Notes under the pieces: generated by a model
What the model was told of the DNA's origin: nothing
What the model saw: only the letters and a program-made list of their open reading frames with translations
Database searches by the model: none
From: Verrucomicrobiota bacterium
GTDB lineage: Bacteria; Verrucomicrobiota; Verrucomicrobiia; Verrucomicrobiales; DEV007
Assembly (NCBI GenBank): GCA_020630975.1
Contig: JAHDID010000004.1
Coordinates: forward strand, 161,233 to 225,232
Length of the DNA: 64,000 nucleotides
Reading direction: 5' to 3'
Program-made: the position numbers and the translations under genes
Shown here: positions 1 to 7,313 of the stretch, one piece after another
How the letters are laid out: every line of letters starts with the position of its first letter
Position numbering within the stretch: the first letter of the stretch is position 1

Positions 1-1310
1 GTTTTCGAACTTTGGATGTAGAGGCGCTTGCCTTGGCGATCCTGGGCTAATAAGGATTTATCCTGAAACTGAGAATCAGGCAAAACCACTTTGGCAATGC
101 CGCTGGCGGGATCGATACGACTGAGCAGTGCGGATGTGGGATTGATCGCATAAATATGCCGATCCGCGCCGACGAGAAAGGAACTAATGGGGAAAGGTAA
201 CGGCTTCGACCACTCCAGTGCGATATCCTCAATAATCGAGAAAACATGTAACTGCTGATCCGAACCAATCAGGTAAAGATTATCGCCATCTGGGCTGAGA
301 GCTAATCGGCTCCCCGTAATAGCACTGGGCAGATCGATCTCGGAATCAACCACTCCGGTAACGGTGTTTAACTCAAGGACTTTGGAATGAGTCTCATCAA
401 CCAAGAACACAGTCGACCGCCGCGGGTGGCCTAAAATAGCTCCAATTGTCCAAGCGGGCTGCCGCTCGACAACGATGGGGCCGAACCTTTCTGGTAAATC
501 TTGCAAATCAAGTGCCCCGCCTCCAAGTAGTCCCATAACCGAGCCCCCATCAGACCTGGCTCTGTGGTAAACCAGCTGATCAGACACTGTGATTGCGAAT
601 GAATCGACTTCTGGACTGAGACCAGCTTCACTCAACCGCTGCCTAACATGAGAAGCGGTCGGAATCTCTACCTCCGATAAAGAGTGGTTCTCTTCAATCA
701 ATTCTAAGCGATTTTCTCGGATCGAAAAGATTTGCGAATCGCCTTCAGCGTGAATCACAATAGCCTCTTTCTCATTGCAGTAAGCAAGCTCTTTAACCGG
801 ACTGCCTAAGCTAATGGAAACACGAGAGACCTTGAGCTTCGACTCCAAATCAAATTGGATCAACGAGCCATCGGCTGATTCAGAACAGATCGCATACAAT
901 AAGCCATCCTGCCCAATGATAAATGATGCTATAGCGAACGGCACATTCCACGACTGCTGCAACTCGAAAGAATCACCATGATTGAACCGGTGCAATCGAC
1001 GTGTCGCTGGCGTGCTGACATAAACCGCTGAATGATCGTGCGATACTGCCAATCTGGAATTTCTGGTTGAATCGGGAGACACCACTACACTAGCCACCGT
1101 CCCCTTGGCACAATCCAGACACAGAAGCCGATCGCCAGTCTCATCAACCATATAAACCCAGTTCTTTTCTGGGTGGGACGCCAAGTCACCCGCCACCCAA
1201 TTAACTGGGTAGCTTGCATCAGGAGTTTCTTCTGAAGCCGCCAATTCAGAAAATACGAGCCAAACCCCTAAGACGCATAATGCGCTCTGGATTTTCAGAT
1301 TCTTCTTCAT
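1..1310 (-). CDS. Exported beta-propeller-like protein, C-terminally truncated by the window edge
   Basis: A single frame stays open from an ATG at 1310 to the left edge of the window, about 436 residues without a stop. The N-terminus, MKKNLKIQSALCVLGVWLVF followed by SELAASEE, is a typical Sec signal peptide. The rest has repeated units of the kind 'hydrophobic strand, SPDG/DETG turn, LYLI-like strand', for example LALSPDGDNLYLIG, FLVDETHSKVLELN and FLVGADRHIYAIN. This spacing suits a YVTN/WD40-type beta-propeller, but I cannot name a family. The gene is on the same strand as the tRNA and the hydrolase upstream of it. No catalytic motif is visible, so it may be a binding or scaffold exoprotein. 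The C-terminus lies outside the window. Confidence 0.75.
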   Translation of the reverse strand, partial: MKKNLKIQSALCVLGVWLVFSELAASEETPDASYPVNWVAGDLASHPEKNWVYMVDETGDRLLCLDCAKGTVASVVVSPDSTRNSRLAVSHDHSAVYVSTPATRRLHRFNHGDSFELQQSWNVPFAIASFIIGQDGLLYAICSESADGSLIQFDLESKLKVSRVSISLGSPVKELAYCNEKEAIVIHAEGDSQIFSIRENRLELIEENHSLSEVEIPTASHVRQRLSEAGLSPEVDSFAITVSDQLVYHRARSDGGSVMGLLGGGALDLQDLPERFGPIVVERQPAWTIGAILGHPRRSTVFLVDETHSKVLELNTVTGVVDSEIDLPSAITGSRLALSPDGDNLYLIGSDQQLHVFSIIEDIALEWSKPLPFPISSFLVGADRHIYAINPTSALLSRIDPASGIAKVVLPDSQFQDKSLLAQDRQGKRLYIQSSK

Positions 1311-1474
1311 GTACACAAGAGGGGTGTTTATGCTTATAGCAATCCAGCTAGTTTACAATGAAAGGCTAGCTCTTCTTCGACCTATTTCGCGTAAATCGCA
1401 GAACCTACCAATGTGGAGGCTCTCCAGCAAAAAAGTAGCTTAATGTTGTCTTCAGGAAAAAGACAAGAAAAGAG

Positions 1475-1561
1475 CGGACAGAGAGGGATTCGAACCCTCG
1501 GTACCGTTTCCGGCACACTCGCTTTCCAGGCGAGCCCGTTCGACCACTCCGGCATCTGTCC
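1475..1561 (-). tRNA. tRNA-Ser (anticodon GGA)
   Basis: On the minus strand the acceptor arms GGACAGA and TCTGTCC pair perfectly, followed by discriminator G. The T arm reads GAGGG-TTCGAAT-CCCTC. The D arm has the class II pattern with GGTCGAACGG. The anticodon stem GCTCGCC/GCGAGT surrounds TGGAAAG, giving anticodon GGA, which reads UCC and UCU. A long variable arm (GTGCCGGAAACGGTAC) confirms a class II serine tRNA. CCA is not encoded. It lies alone between two exported-protein genes. Confidence 0.95.
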
Positions 1562-1698
1562 AAAATATGAAAAAAGCGAGGGGAAGTGTGCGGTAGATCT
1601 GGCGATCTGCAACCCCAAAGCTTTCGATTTTGTGGATTCGGCTGAAGCAAGCCTCACACCTGGAGCTTAGGCACTGGAACAGCCGAAAAATCAACCTC

Positions 1699-1784
1699 AA
1701 GGAGGGGCTGCTTTTAGCTGCCCAGCAGGCTGAGCCAAAGACTTCGGCAAAGGTAGCCGGGCGTCTATAAGGCAGCCCCTCCTT
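1699..1784. repeat. 86-bp near-perfect inverted repeat (nested hairpin; possible terminator or small mobile palindrome)
   Basis: The outer arms AAGGAGGGGCTGC and GCAGCCCCTCCTT are perfect 13-bp complements. Inside them TTTTAG pairs with CTATAA with one mismatch, then GCCC with GGGC, GGCT with AGCC, and GCC with GGC around an AAAGACTTC loop. It lies 24 bp beyond the stop of the minus-strand hydrolase gene. On that strand the hairpin is followed within about 10 nt by a run of five T, so it may work as a terminator. It is far larger than a usual terminator, so a MITE-like or structured-RNA origin is possible. Confidence 0.6.
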
Positions 1785-1808
1785 GAACCCAGACGATTGA
1801 CTCTGTCT

Positions 1809-3545
1809 CTACGGCTGCACCACGGGCAAAATCAAATGCGTGGGATGCTCGGCGGAGAAATGAACCTGCTGGTTGGCGATGGGCGAGGTCTCGTAGGAGG
1901 TGACGGGCTGGAAGGTGTTGGGGTGGACTTCGTATTTGGGGTTGTTGCTGCTGGAAATGTGCACGGCTAGGCGATGGCCTTTGTTGACGACGAGGGCAGT
2001 GCTCCACATATCCATGGTCAGCGGGTAGACTTGGCCGGGCTGCATGGGCACTTGTTTGCCGAATCCCTGATGGTAGCGGGCCATGATGATGGAGTCGCGC
2101 ACCACGGCCTGGTGACCATCGGGATAGATGTCGATGAGCTTGGCGGTAAACGTCGTGTCGGGCACATCGCTACTCACGTAGAGCTGGGCGATGACCTTGC
2201 CGGTGATCTCCAGTGGCTCAGCCAGCGGCTCGGAGACAAAGCGTAGGATATCGGTGCGATCGGCCAGCTCGCGCTGATCTTTGGGCCCCACTCCTTGATG
2301 AATAAAGACATCGCCTCCGACTGAGGGCACGGGATTTCGGGGATCATACTGGTAGGTGAGACTGGCTTTTTCGGCAGTCGGAGCGGTGGTGCTCAGGCCG
2401 CCATCGGCGTGGAGATAGTAGGGGGTCGGCGTGTGAGGCACAGGCCAGACATCGGTGGATTTGTAGCAGTTCCCCGGTGCCTGGGGATCGTCGGTATCGC
2501 CCATCAGGTAGTAAACCATTCGCGATTTTTGCGCTCGTAGGGCATCTGCATCGGCTAGGGCAGCAACCGCTGTCGGCAGCGTCCACTCGGCGGGCACGGG
2601 CCTAGGAGGAAAGCGTTTGCCGCGCATCGCTCCGTGGCCACTGGCATCGACTTGGATAAAGACGTGCCCCTGCTCGGCAAAGCTCTCGAAGTAATCGAGC
2701 GCCGACTCGGCGAAGATATCGTACCAGCCGGTCTTGGCGATGAATACGGCATCATTGTCGACACTCGCCTGCTGGACTGTGGCAGCGTAGGCCGGCCGAT
2801 CGAGCACCTCGATGCCGGGCTTGGGCCAGGCAGGGAATGGCACGCCACGCTGCGGCATCCAGCGGTAGTGCATCTCGCGTTTCACGCCATTGTGATAGGT
2901 CCAGTAGAGGTGTGCATTCCCCCCACTGATGTTGGTATCGGCGGCGACTAGATTGGGATGCTTTGCTAGGTAGGCCATGTAGGCGCAAAAGCCGTGTCCA
3001 CTCTGACCGATGATGGCCACCTTGCCATCGGACCACGGCTGCTGGGCTATCCAGTCGATGGTGTCGTAGCCATCGTCGATCTCATTGTCAAAACTACCCA
3101 GATCCACCGTGCCGCGCCCCTCAGACTCGCCATCGCCACGCAGATCCTGGCAGATGTAGACTAGGTTTTGATTGGCAAACTTTCTCGTATCGAAAAGCGC
3201 TGCCGACCAAATACTGTAGGCCGAGCGACATAGGACGGTCGAGTATTTCGCATCCGCCGGGCCATCTGGTGTGAAGATGCCGGTGGCCAGTTTCACCCCA
3301 TCGCGCATCGGCATCATCATCTGCCGATAGGTGTAGCCGCCGCCGAGCAGATCAATAGCCTGCTGCTCGGAGTGGGCACGCTTTTCCGCCGCAGTCAAGA
3401 TGCCATCGCCATTAGTATCGGCTTTGGGATACTTTTGCAGAAAGCTTTGCGCCCCTGGTACATTGACTGGCTTCTCCTTCGGCTCGCCCCAGCTCGGACT
3501 GGTGAAAAACAGGCTAGCGAAAATAGTGGCGAAAAGATATTTCAT
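1809..3545 (-). CDS. CocE/NonD-family (PepX-like) exported hydrolase with an EF-hand
   Basis: Secreted alpha/beta hydrolase of the CocE/X-Pro dipeptidyl-peptidase type, 578 residues. The start was set at the ATG whose product begins with signal peptide MKYLFATIFASLFF, because the longer frame upstream lies inside the preceding methyltransferase gene. Residues 41-54 (DTNGDGILTAAE) form one EF-hand calcium loop. The nucleophile elbow GQSGHG places the serine at 182. The likely acid is the Asp in TGWYDIFAES and the likely base the His in DASGHGAMRG. A C-terminal jelly-roll of PepX_C type starts near PLEITGKVIAQLY. The ATG overlaps the upstream stop by 4 bp, so the two genes are probably translationally coupled. 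Substrate unknown; an ester or acyl-peptide is likely. Confidence 0.85.
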   Translation of the reverse strand: MKYLFATIFASLFFTSPSWGEPKEKPVNVPGAQSFLQKYPKADTNGDGILTAAEKRAHSEQQAIDLLGGGYTYRQMMMPMRDGVKLATGIFTPDGPADAKYSTVLCRSAYSIWSAALFDTRKFANQNLVYICQDLRGDGESEGRGTVDLGSFDNEIDDGYDTIDWIAQQPWSDGKVAIIGQSGHGFCAYMAYLAKHPNLVAADTNISGGNAHLYWTYHNGVKREMHYRWMPQRGVPFPAWPKPGIEVLDRPAYAATVQQASVDNDAVFIAKTGWYDIFAESALDYFESFAEQGHVFIQVDASGHGAMRGKRFPPRPVPAEWTLPTAVAALADADALRAQKSRMVYYLMGDTDDPQAPGNCYKSTDVWPVPHTPTPYYLHADGGLSTTAPTAEKASLTYQYDPRNPVPSVGGDVFIHQGVGPKDQRELADRTDILRFVSEPLAEPLEITGKVIAQLYVSSDVPDTTFTAKLIDIYPDGHQAVVRDSIIMARYHQGFGKQVPMQPGQVYPLTMDMWSTALVVNKGHRLAVHISSSNNPKYEVHPNTFQPVTSYETSPIANQQVHFSAEHPTHLILPVVQP

Positions 3546-4141
3546 TTGGTCGGCTTGCACTCTATCGCAATCATTGATGGAGGGGAATTCACTTGATTGA
3601 GGAATCGATACTCGATCGCCGTGTAGCGGGTCTGGTCCAGCCCTTGAGCCCATTCCAGCACAGCCGCGCCCTCCTCCGGCCCGCCCTCGTGCCCCGTGTA
3701 GACCGCTATGGTGATGATACCACCCACAGCCAACCGCTCGACCAAGGCATCCAGCGCTGCCAATGTGGTGTCTGGCCGGGTGATGATGCTTTTGTCGGCC
3801 TTGGGCAGGTAGCCGAGATTAAACATGGCCGCCTTTACCTCACTCTCGGCGCCGATGAACTCTCCCACCCGCTCGTGGCCTGTCTGGTGCAGCTCTACCC
3901 AGGGCATCTCCGCAGTACGCTCACGAGTCGCAGCGATCGCCTCGGCCTGCACATCTAGCCCGATCACCCGCCCCTCGGCCCCTACGATCTGGGCTAGAAA
4001 GAGCGTGTCGTGACCATTGCCCGCCGTGGCATCCAGAGCCAGCTCCCCCGGCTGGAGACGCTCACATATCAGCTGCTGCGCCATCTGCACCGCTCTGGGG
4101 AGGGATTGTACCCTATTGAGTGATTTTTGTACCCTATTCAA
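3542..4141 (-). CDS. mnmM: MnmM/YtqB-like class I SAM-dependent tRNA methyltransferase
   Basis: The family methylates nm5(s2)U34 of tRNA to mnm5(s2)U34. The SAM-binding motif I is LDATAGNGHDTLFLA, motif II is VIGLDVQAEA, and the family signature FNLGYLPKADKSIITRPDTT is complete. The frame is about 199 residues, close to the family size. The start is uncertain: an ATG at 4084 (MAQQLICERL) would cut into the first conserved helix, while a TTG at 4141 lies inside the 21-bp repeat array and gives an N-terminus with two Asn-Arg-Val-Gln units. Its 3' end overlaps the downstream hydrolase by ATGA. The FAD oxidoreductase two genes upstream would supply its substrate. Function from family knowledge; start site is inference. 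Confidence 0.8.
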   Translation of the reverse strand: MNRVQKSLNRVQSLPRAVQMAQQLICERLQPGELALDATAGNGHDTLFLAQIVGAEGRVIGLDVQAEAIAATRERTAEMPWVELHQTGHERVGEFIGAESEVKAAMFNLGYLPKADKSIITRPDTTLAALDALVERLAVGGIITIAVYTGHEGGPEEGAAVLEWAQGLDQTRYTAIEYRFLNQVNSPPSMIAIECKPTK

Positions 4142-4143
4142 AA
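4106..4143 (-). repeat. 21-bp-period AATAGGGTACA repeat, locus 1 (two copies)
   Basis: GTACCCTATT occurs at 4108 and 4129, exactly 21 bp apart. On the minus strand each copy reads AATAGGGTAC and is in frame with the methyltransferase gene that follows, encoding Asn-Arg-Val-Gln twice. The array overlaps the last codons of the upstream small membrane gene. The same repeat occurs at four other places in the window. Confidence 0.85.
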
Positions 4144-4505
4144 TGACCTAATCTATAGCAATGCTGGCCAAACCGGCCCAACGCCCAAAAACTGACACCA
4201 AATCCAAGCAGACAAAAAGCTGGAAATAATGCCCAAAACGGTAGTTGATCCGAAAAACACAGCGAACAACAAGTCAATCCACTGAAACCCCATCCGTTTT
4301 GATACAGCTTTTTATAATCTCGCTCTGACAAAGCCTGCGTCTTGCTCAGTCCTTTCGCCATCTTTTCTGCCGTGAGATAGCCTTTCAATCTTTGCTCATC
4401 TGTGGCAGTCGATTTCCACCATCGAAATATGATCTCTCCAAACAAAGGGACGGCCCCGAAGCTGACCAAAAATGCCACGATGGGTATGAAAAAAATCTCT
4501 GCCAT
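4134..4505 (-). CDS. Small membrane protein of unknown function
   Basis: A 123-residue protein not recognised as a named family. An N-terminal hydrophobic segment (FFIPIVAFLVSFGAVPLFG), a charged middle with KMAKGLSKTQALSERDYKKL, and a C-terminal hydrophobic hairpin (LPFWALFPAFCLLGFGVSFW) suggest two or three membrane segments with a cytoplasmic loop. The middle contains a Cys-rich patch (LTCCSLCFSD). It lies between the MnmC(o)-like oxidoreductase (8 bp upstream) and the MnmM-like methyltransferase, all on the minus strand, so co-transcription is likely. Its last codons run into the 21-bp repeat. Nothing visible ties it to tRNA modification. Confidence 0.55.
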   Translation of the reverse strand: MAEIFFIPIVAFLVSFGAVPLFGEIIFRWWKSTATDEQRLKGYLTAEKMAKGLSKTQALSERDYKKLYQNGWGFSGLTCCSLCFSDQLPFWALFPAFCLLGFGVSFWALGRFGQHCYRLGHFE

Positions 4506-4512
4506 TCCCTAT

Positions 4513-5562
4513 TCAAAATTCAAAATGCTCCCGGATATCGTGCTCTTCAGGCAGAGGCTTACCCTCTACTAGATGCTCGGCCAGTCGCCTGGTTTGCAGC
4601 GGGCCATTGAGCACGCCCTTTGAGCCCAAACCATTCATGTAGGCCACCTCAGGGTGCTGGGGATGGCGGCCCATGTACGCCCGACTGCGTGAGATGATCG
4701 GACGGATGGCAGAGGAGTGCGATACGACTTCAAACGGATAGCGGAGAATCGCACCGATTTTTTCCTCGACCTGCTGCCGCCCCTTGCGAGTCGGGTCCTC
4801 GGTCACGTAGTGGTGATCATAGGTCGATCCAGCCCGCCAGCGACCATTGCCCATCGGCAGTAGCCAGCCGTTGCGATTGATGATGCGCTGCTCACCATCG
4901 ATCTGCGGGCACTCGATCTTGAGGATATCGCCACGGGCATTGTTCATGTCGATGTTTTGGAAATACGGATTTTCCGAGCCACGCCAGCCCTCACAAAAGA
5001 TGATGCCTCTAGCCGAGACATTTTGCCAGCGCACACCCAGTTCATCGGACAGGTCGATATCGGCACCATGCACCCGACCGATGGCGTAGCCTAGCCGCTC
5101 GAGCAGGTGCTGACGGATCGCCTTGAGAAAAGCCGGCACATCCAGCCAGCCGCCCTTGCGCACCTCGATACCACCATAGTCGGCATGAAAAGCCGAACGA
5201 TCGATCTCCAAATCGGCGTAATAGTCCGCATAGCGCTCAACGGACTCGCGTTTCTGCCACTTCGGTACCTCTGCCTCGTCTCGAAATAGTCGAGCTATCG
5301 GCAAGTGATGATAAAAGGTCTGCCCTGCGATCTCCTCGATATCCCAGTACGTCTGTAGCGCATAGGGCAGCACGGTATCGATGCTAGCTGGCAGAGAAAA
5401 CTGCTGCCCAGCGATAGGCGTGACCAGCCCCGCGGCCACTTTCGAGGAAGTCGAGGCTTCGTCGCGATCGACCACCAGCACACGCTGCCCCATATCCAAC
5501 AACTGCCAGGCCAACAGCGAACCTGCCAAGCCTTGACCGACGATGATGTAGTCTACCTTCAA
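4513..5562 (-). CDS. FAD-dependent oxidoreductase of DAO fold (MnmC(o)/YurR-like)
   Basis: 349 residues, starting with the dinucleotide-binding motif DYIIVGQGLAGSLLAW (GxGxxG at 9-14) and an acidic strand end, VLVVDRDE. Family-like features include the substrate-domain stretch NNARGDILKIECP, WRAGSTYDHHYVTEDPTRKG and a C-terminal FAD-contact NGLGSKGVLNGP. This layout fits stand-alone DAO oxidoreductases related to the C-terminal half of MnmC, which removes the carboxymethyl group of cmnm5(s2)U34. A general amino-acid oxidase cannot be excluded. A gene for the next step (MnmM-like) lies two genes downstream on the same strand, which favours the tRNA role. That role is inference. Confidence 0.7.
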   Translation of the reverse strand: MKVDYIIVGQGLAGSLLAWQLLDMGQRVLVVDRDEASTSSKVAAGLVTPIAGQQFSLPASIDTVLPYALQTYWDIEEIAGQTFYHHLPIARLFRDEAEVPKWQKRESVERYADYYADLEIDRSAFHADYGGIEVRKGGWLDVPAFLKAIRQHLLERLGYAIGRVHGADIDLSDELGVRWQNVSARGIIFCEGWRGSENPYFQNIDMNNARGDILKIECPQIDGEQRIINRNGWLLPMGNGRWRAGSTYDHHYVTEDPTRKGRQQVEEKIGAILRYPFEVVSHSSAIRPIISRSRAYMGRHPQHPEVAYMNGLGSKGVLNGPLQTRRLAEHLVEGKPLPEEHDIREHFEF

Positions 5563-5652
5563 AATCAGCTACAGAGACGTGCGATATCGCTGCTACCGCA
5601 AGGCTAGTTAATATAAATTGATAATCAAAAGTTTTTAAATTATCTTAAATGC

Positions 5653-6810
5653 ATGCGAAGGGACTGGGGTCGGCATGTCATGGTAGCAGTGGTGCTTTTA
5701 TCAGGCACCATGGCCTGTCAGGACACCCGAGAGGCTGCGATCTCCGAGCTAGAGGAAAAGCACTACCGGCTCACCCCAAAAGAGTTCCTCTTTGCCGCCT
5801 CGACAGGCGATATCGAGGCCTTGCAGCTATTTTTCTCAGCAGGCTTTCCGCCGGATGTCTCCGACGACACAGCAAAAACAGCGCTGATGGCAGCCGCTGA
5901 GAATGGCAAAGCCGAAACTGTGGCTCGACTTCTCGAGGCTGGGGCCAATCCGCTGCTGATCGACCAGAGCAATCGCAGCGCACTGATTTACTCTGCCCAG
6001 GGAGGAAATGTAGCCGTGACCGATGCCCTACTCAAACTAGGCGCACCACCGAGGCACCGAGATCAGGCCGGCTGGAGCTGCCTCTCACTGGCCGCCAGTC
6101 AGGGAAATGCTGAGATCGCAGATCGTATGGCCAGCTATGCCGAGCAAGCCGAACTCGACGAGGCACTACTACTCGCCACCCGCGCCGGCAGCACCGAGAC
6201 CGTCGGCAAAATGCTCGACCGTGGGGCGCATGTCGACGCTCGAAATCCCGACAACCTCAGCGCCCTGATGATCGCAGCTAGCCTCGGACATAGCGACACA
6301 GCCATCGTATTACTCAAAAAAGGCGCCAACCCCGCCCTGATCAACCAACCTGGAGAAAGCGCTGCCTATCTGGCTGAGGCGGCGGGTCATCTGGAGCTAT
6401 CCAATATCCTAAATGTAGGCGGCAATCTTGTGCGGGCCGCCGATCGCACCCGGCACTCCTACCAGAGCCCCCGGCCACAGACCGCTCAAAAGCAGAAGCA
6501 AAAAGCCCCATCGAAGAGCAAGCCACTCGCAGCGCTACAGGGATCGGTACTACGCGGGGCGACCGATAGCCAATCGATCTTGGTAGGGCTAAAGATCACC
6601 AGTTTTGAGCCCGGCTTCCAAAAGCACCCAGACTACGCTACGATCAGCTCCGTATCGAGTCAGTACACCTATGTGGCCAAGGTCGGAGACAAATTCCGCA
6701 CCGTCGACATCGACCAGCGCAGCCAGAATTTCGAAGTGATCGGTGTGGAGCGCGGTGGCGTGTCTGTGATCAACCACCAGACCAAGCGCAGCCACAGGAT
6801 CGGCCAATAG
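5653..6810 (+). CDS. Exported ankyrin-repeat protein
   Basis: 385 residues. The N-terminus has a signal segment (HVMVAVVLLSGTMAC) ending in a weak lipobox-like Cys, so it is exported and possibly a lipoprotein. From about residue 45 to 260 there are ankyrin repeats with the usual consensus, for example TALMAAAENGKAETVARLLEAGAN, SALIYSAQGGNVAV and SALMIAASLGHSDTAIVLLKKGAN, which I quote only in part per repeat. A basic, Gln/Lys-rich linker follows (about 275-300). The C-terminal 90 residues form an unassigned domain ending in a basic tail. Start could be Met1 or Met10. It is divergent from the FAD oxidoreductase. Ankyrins suggest protein binding; the partner is unknown. Confidence 0.75.
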   Translation: MRRDWGRHVMVAVVLLSGTMACQDTREAAISELEEKHYRLTPKEFLFAASTGDIEALQLFFSAGFPPDVSDDTAKTALMAAAENGKAETVARLLEAGANPLLIDQSNRSALIYSAQGGNVAVTDALLKLGAPPRHRDQAGWSCLSLAASQGNAEIADRMASYAEQAELDEALLLATRAGSTETVGKMLDRGAHVDARNPDNLSALMIAASLGHSDTAIVLLKKGANPALINQPGESAAYLAEAAGHLELSNILNVGGNLVRAADRTRHSYQSPRPQTAQKQKQKAPSKSKPLAALQGSVLRGATDSQSILVGLKITSFEPGFQKHPDYATISSVSSQYTYVAKVGDKFRTVDIDQRSQNFEVIGVERGGVSVINHQTKRSHRIGQ

Positions 6811-6825
6811 GCGTGGCGTAGCACT

Positions 6826-7218
6826 TTAGGCCAAAGCAGGCGCAGGCTCGGCTTTCTTGGCCAGCAGCTGTTTCATCAGCGCATTCAGCTCGACGAAATC
6901 AATCGGCTTGGAGACAAATCCATCGCAGCCTGCCTCCATTGCTTTGATTTTGTCCCTCTCCATCGCGTGAGCCGTGAGGGCGATGATGGGGATGTGGCGA
7001 GTTTTCTCATAACTCCTCAGCTCCATGGTAGCCGTCCAGCCGTCTTTGCATGGCAGGCTCATATCCATCAGTATCAAATCCGGATCGCAATGGTAAGCAA
7101 TAGACACACCCGCCTCTCCGTCGTGCGCTTCTCCAATCAGGTAATCAGTCTTAGACAAACGTCGGTGAATCAGCTTCCGATTCACAGGATTGTCTTCTAC
7201 TAACAGTATTTTGTGCAT
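6826..7218 (-). CDS. Stand-alone CheY-like response regulator receiver
   Basis: A single receiver domain of about 130 residues with no output domain. The acidic pair is in ILLVEDN, the phospho-acceptor Asp in LILMDMSLP, the conserved Thr/Ser in IIALTAHA and the Lys in GFVSKPID. The ATG start (MHKILLVEDN) is preferred over the TTG one codon upstream. A Lys/Ala/Pro-rich tail ends the protein. It is divergently transcribed from the ammonium-sensor kinase with only about 95 bp between them, which suggests a shared control region and that it may take phosphate from that kinase. The pairing is inference. Confidence 0.85.
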   Translation of the reverse strand: MHKILLVEDNPVNRKLIHRRLSKTDYLIGEAHDGEAGVSIAYHCDPDLILMDMSLPCKDGWTATMELRSYEKTRHIPIIALTAHAMERDKIKAMEAGCDGFVSKPIDFVELNALMKQLLAKKAEPAPALA

Positions 7219-7221
7219 CAA

Positions 7222-7313
7222 CGGGTCTATTTAATACTTTTTAAATAATGAGGGTTGATAGAGGGGTTATAGGAATTATAATTTAAAACATCCTTTAAAA
7301 CCACAAAAATTTT
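7222..7313. promoter_or_regulatory. Divergent AT-rich intergenic region between receiver and Amt-kinase genes
   Basis: The 92 bp between the two start codons are AT-rich (TTTAATACTTTTTAAATAAT and TTATAATTTAAAAC), unlike the GC-richer genes on either side. Both genes must be transcribed from here. I see TATAAT-like hexamers but no clear -35 pairing, so no exact promoter is called. Confidence 0.4.

Noticed and set aside
1413..1670. Overlapping small frames on both strands across the tRNA
   Set aside because: They run across a perfect tRNA-Ser and have no coding character.
1699..1784. c-di-GMP-I or similar riboswitch, suggested by GGTAGCCGGGC
   Set aside because: The rest of the consensus is missing, the element follows a gene rather than preceding one, and almost all of it pairs as a simple hairpin.
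2634..2951. Plus-strand frame opposite the CocE gene
   Set aside because: Antisense shadow of a gene with clear catalytic motifs.
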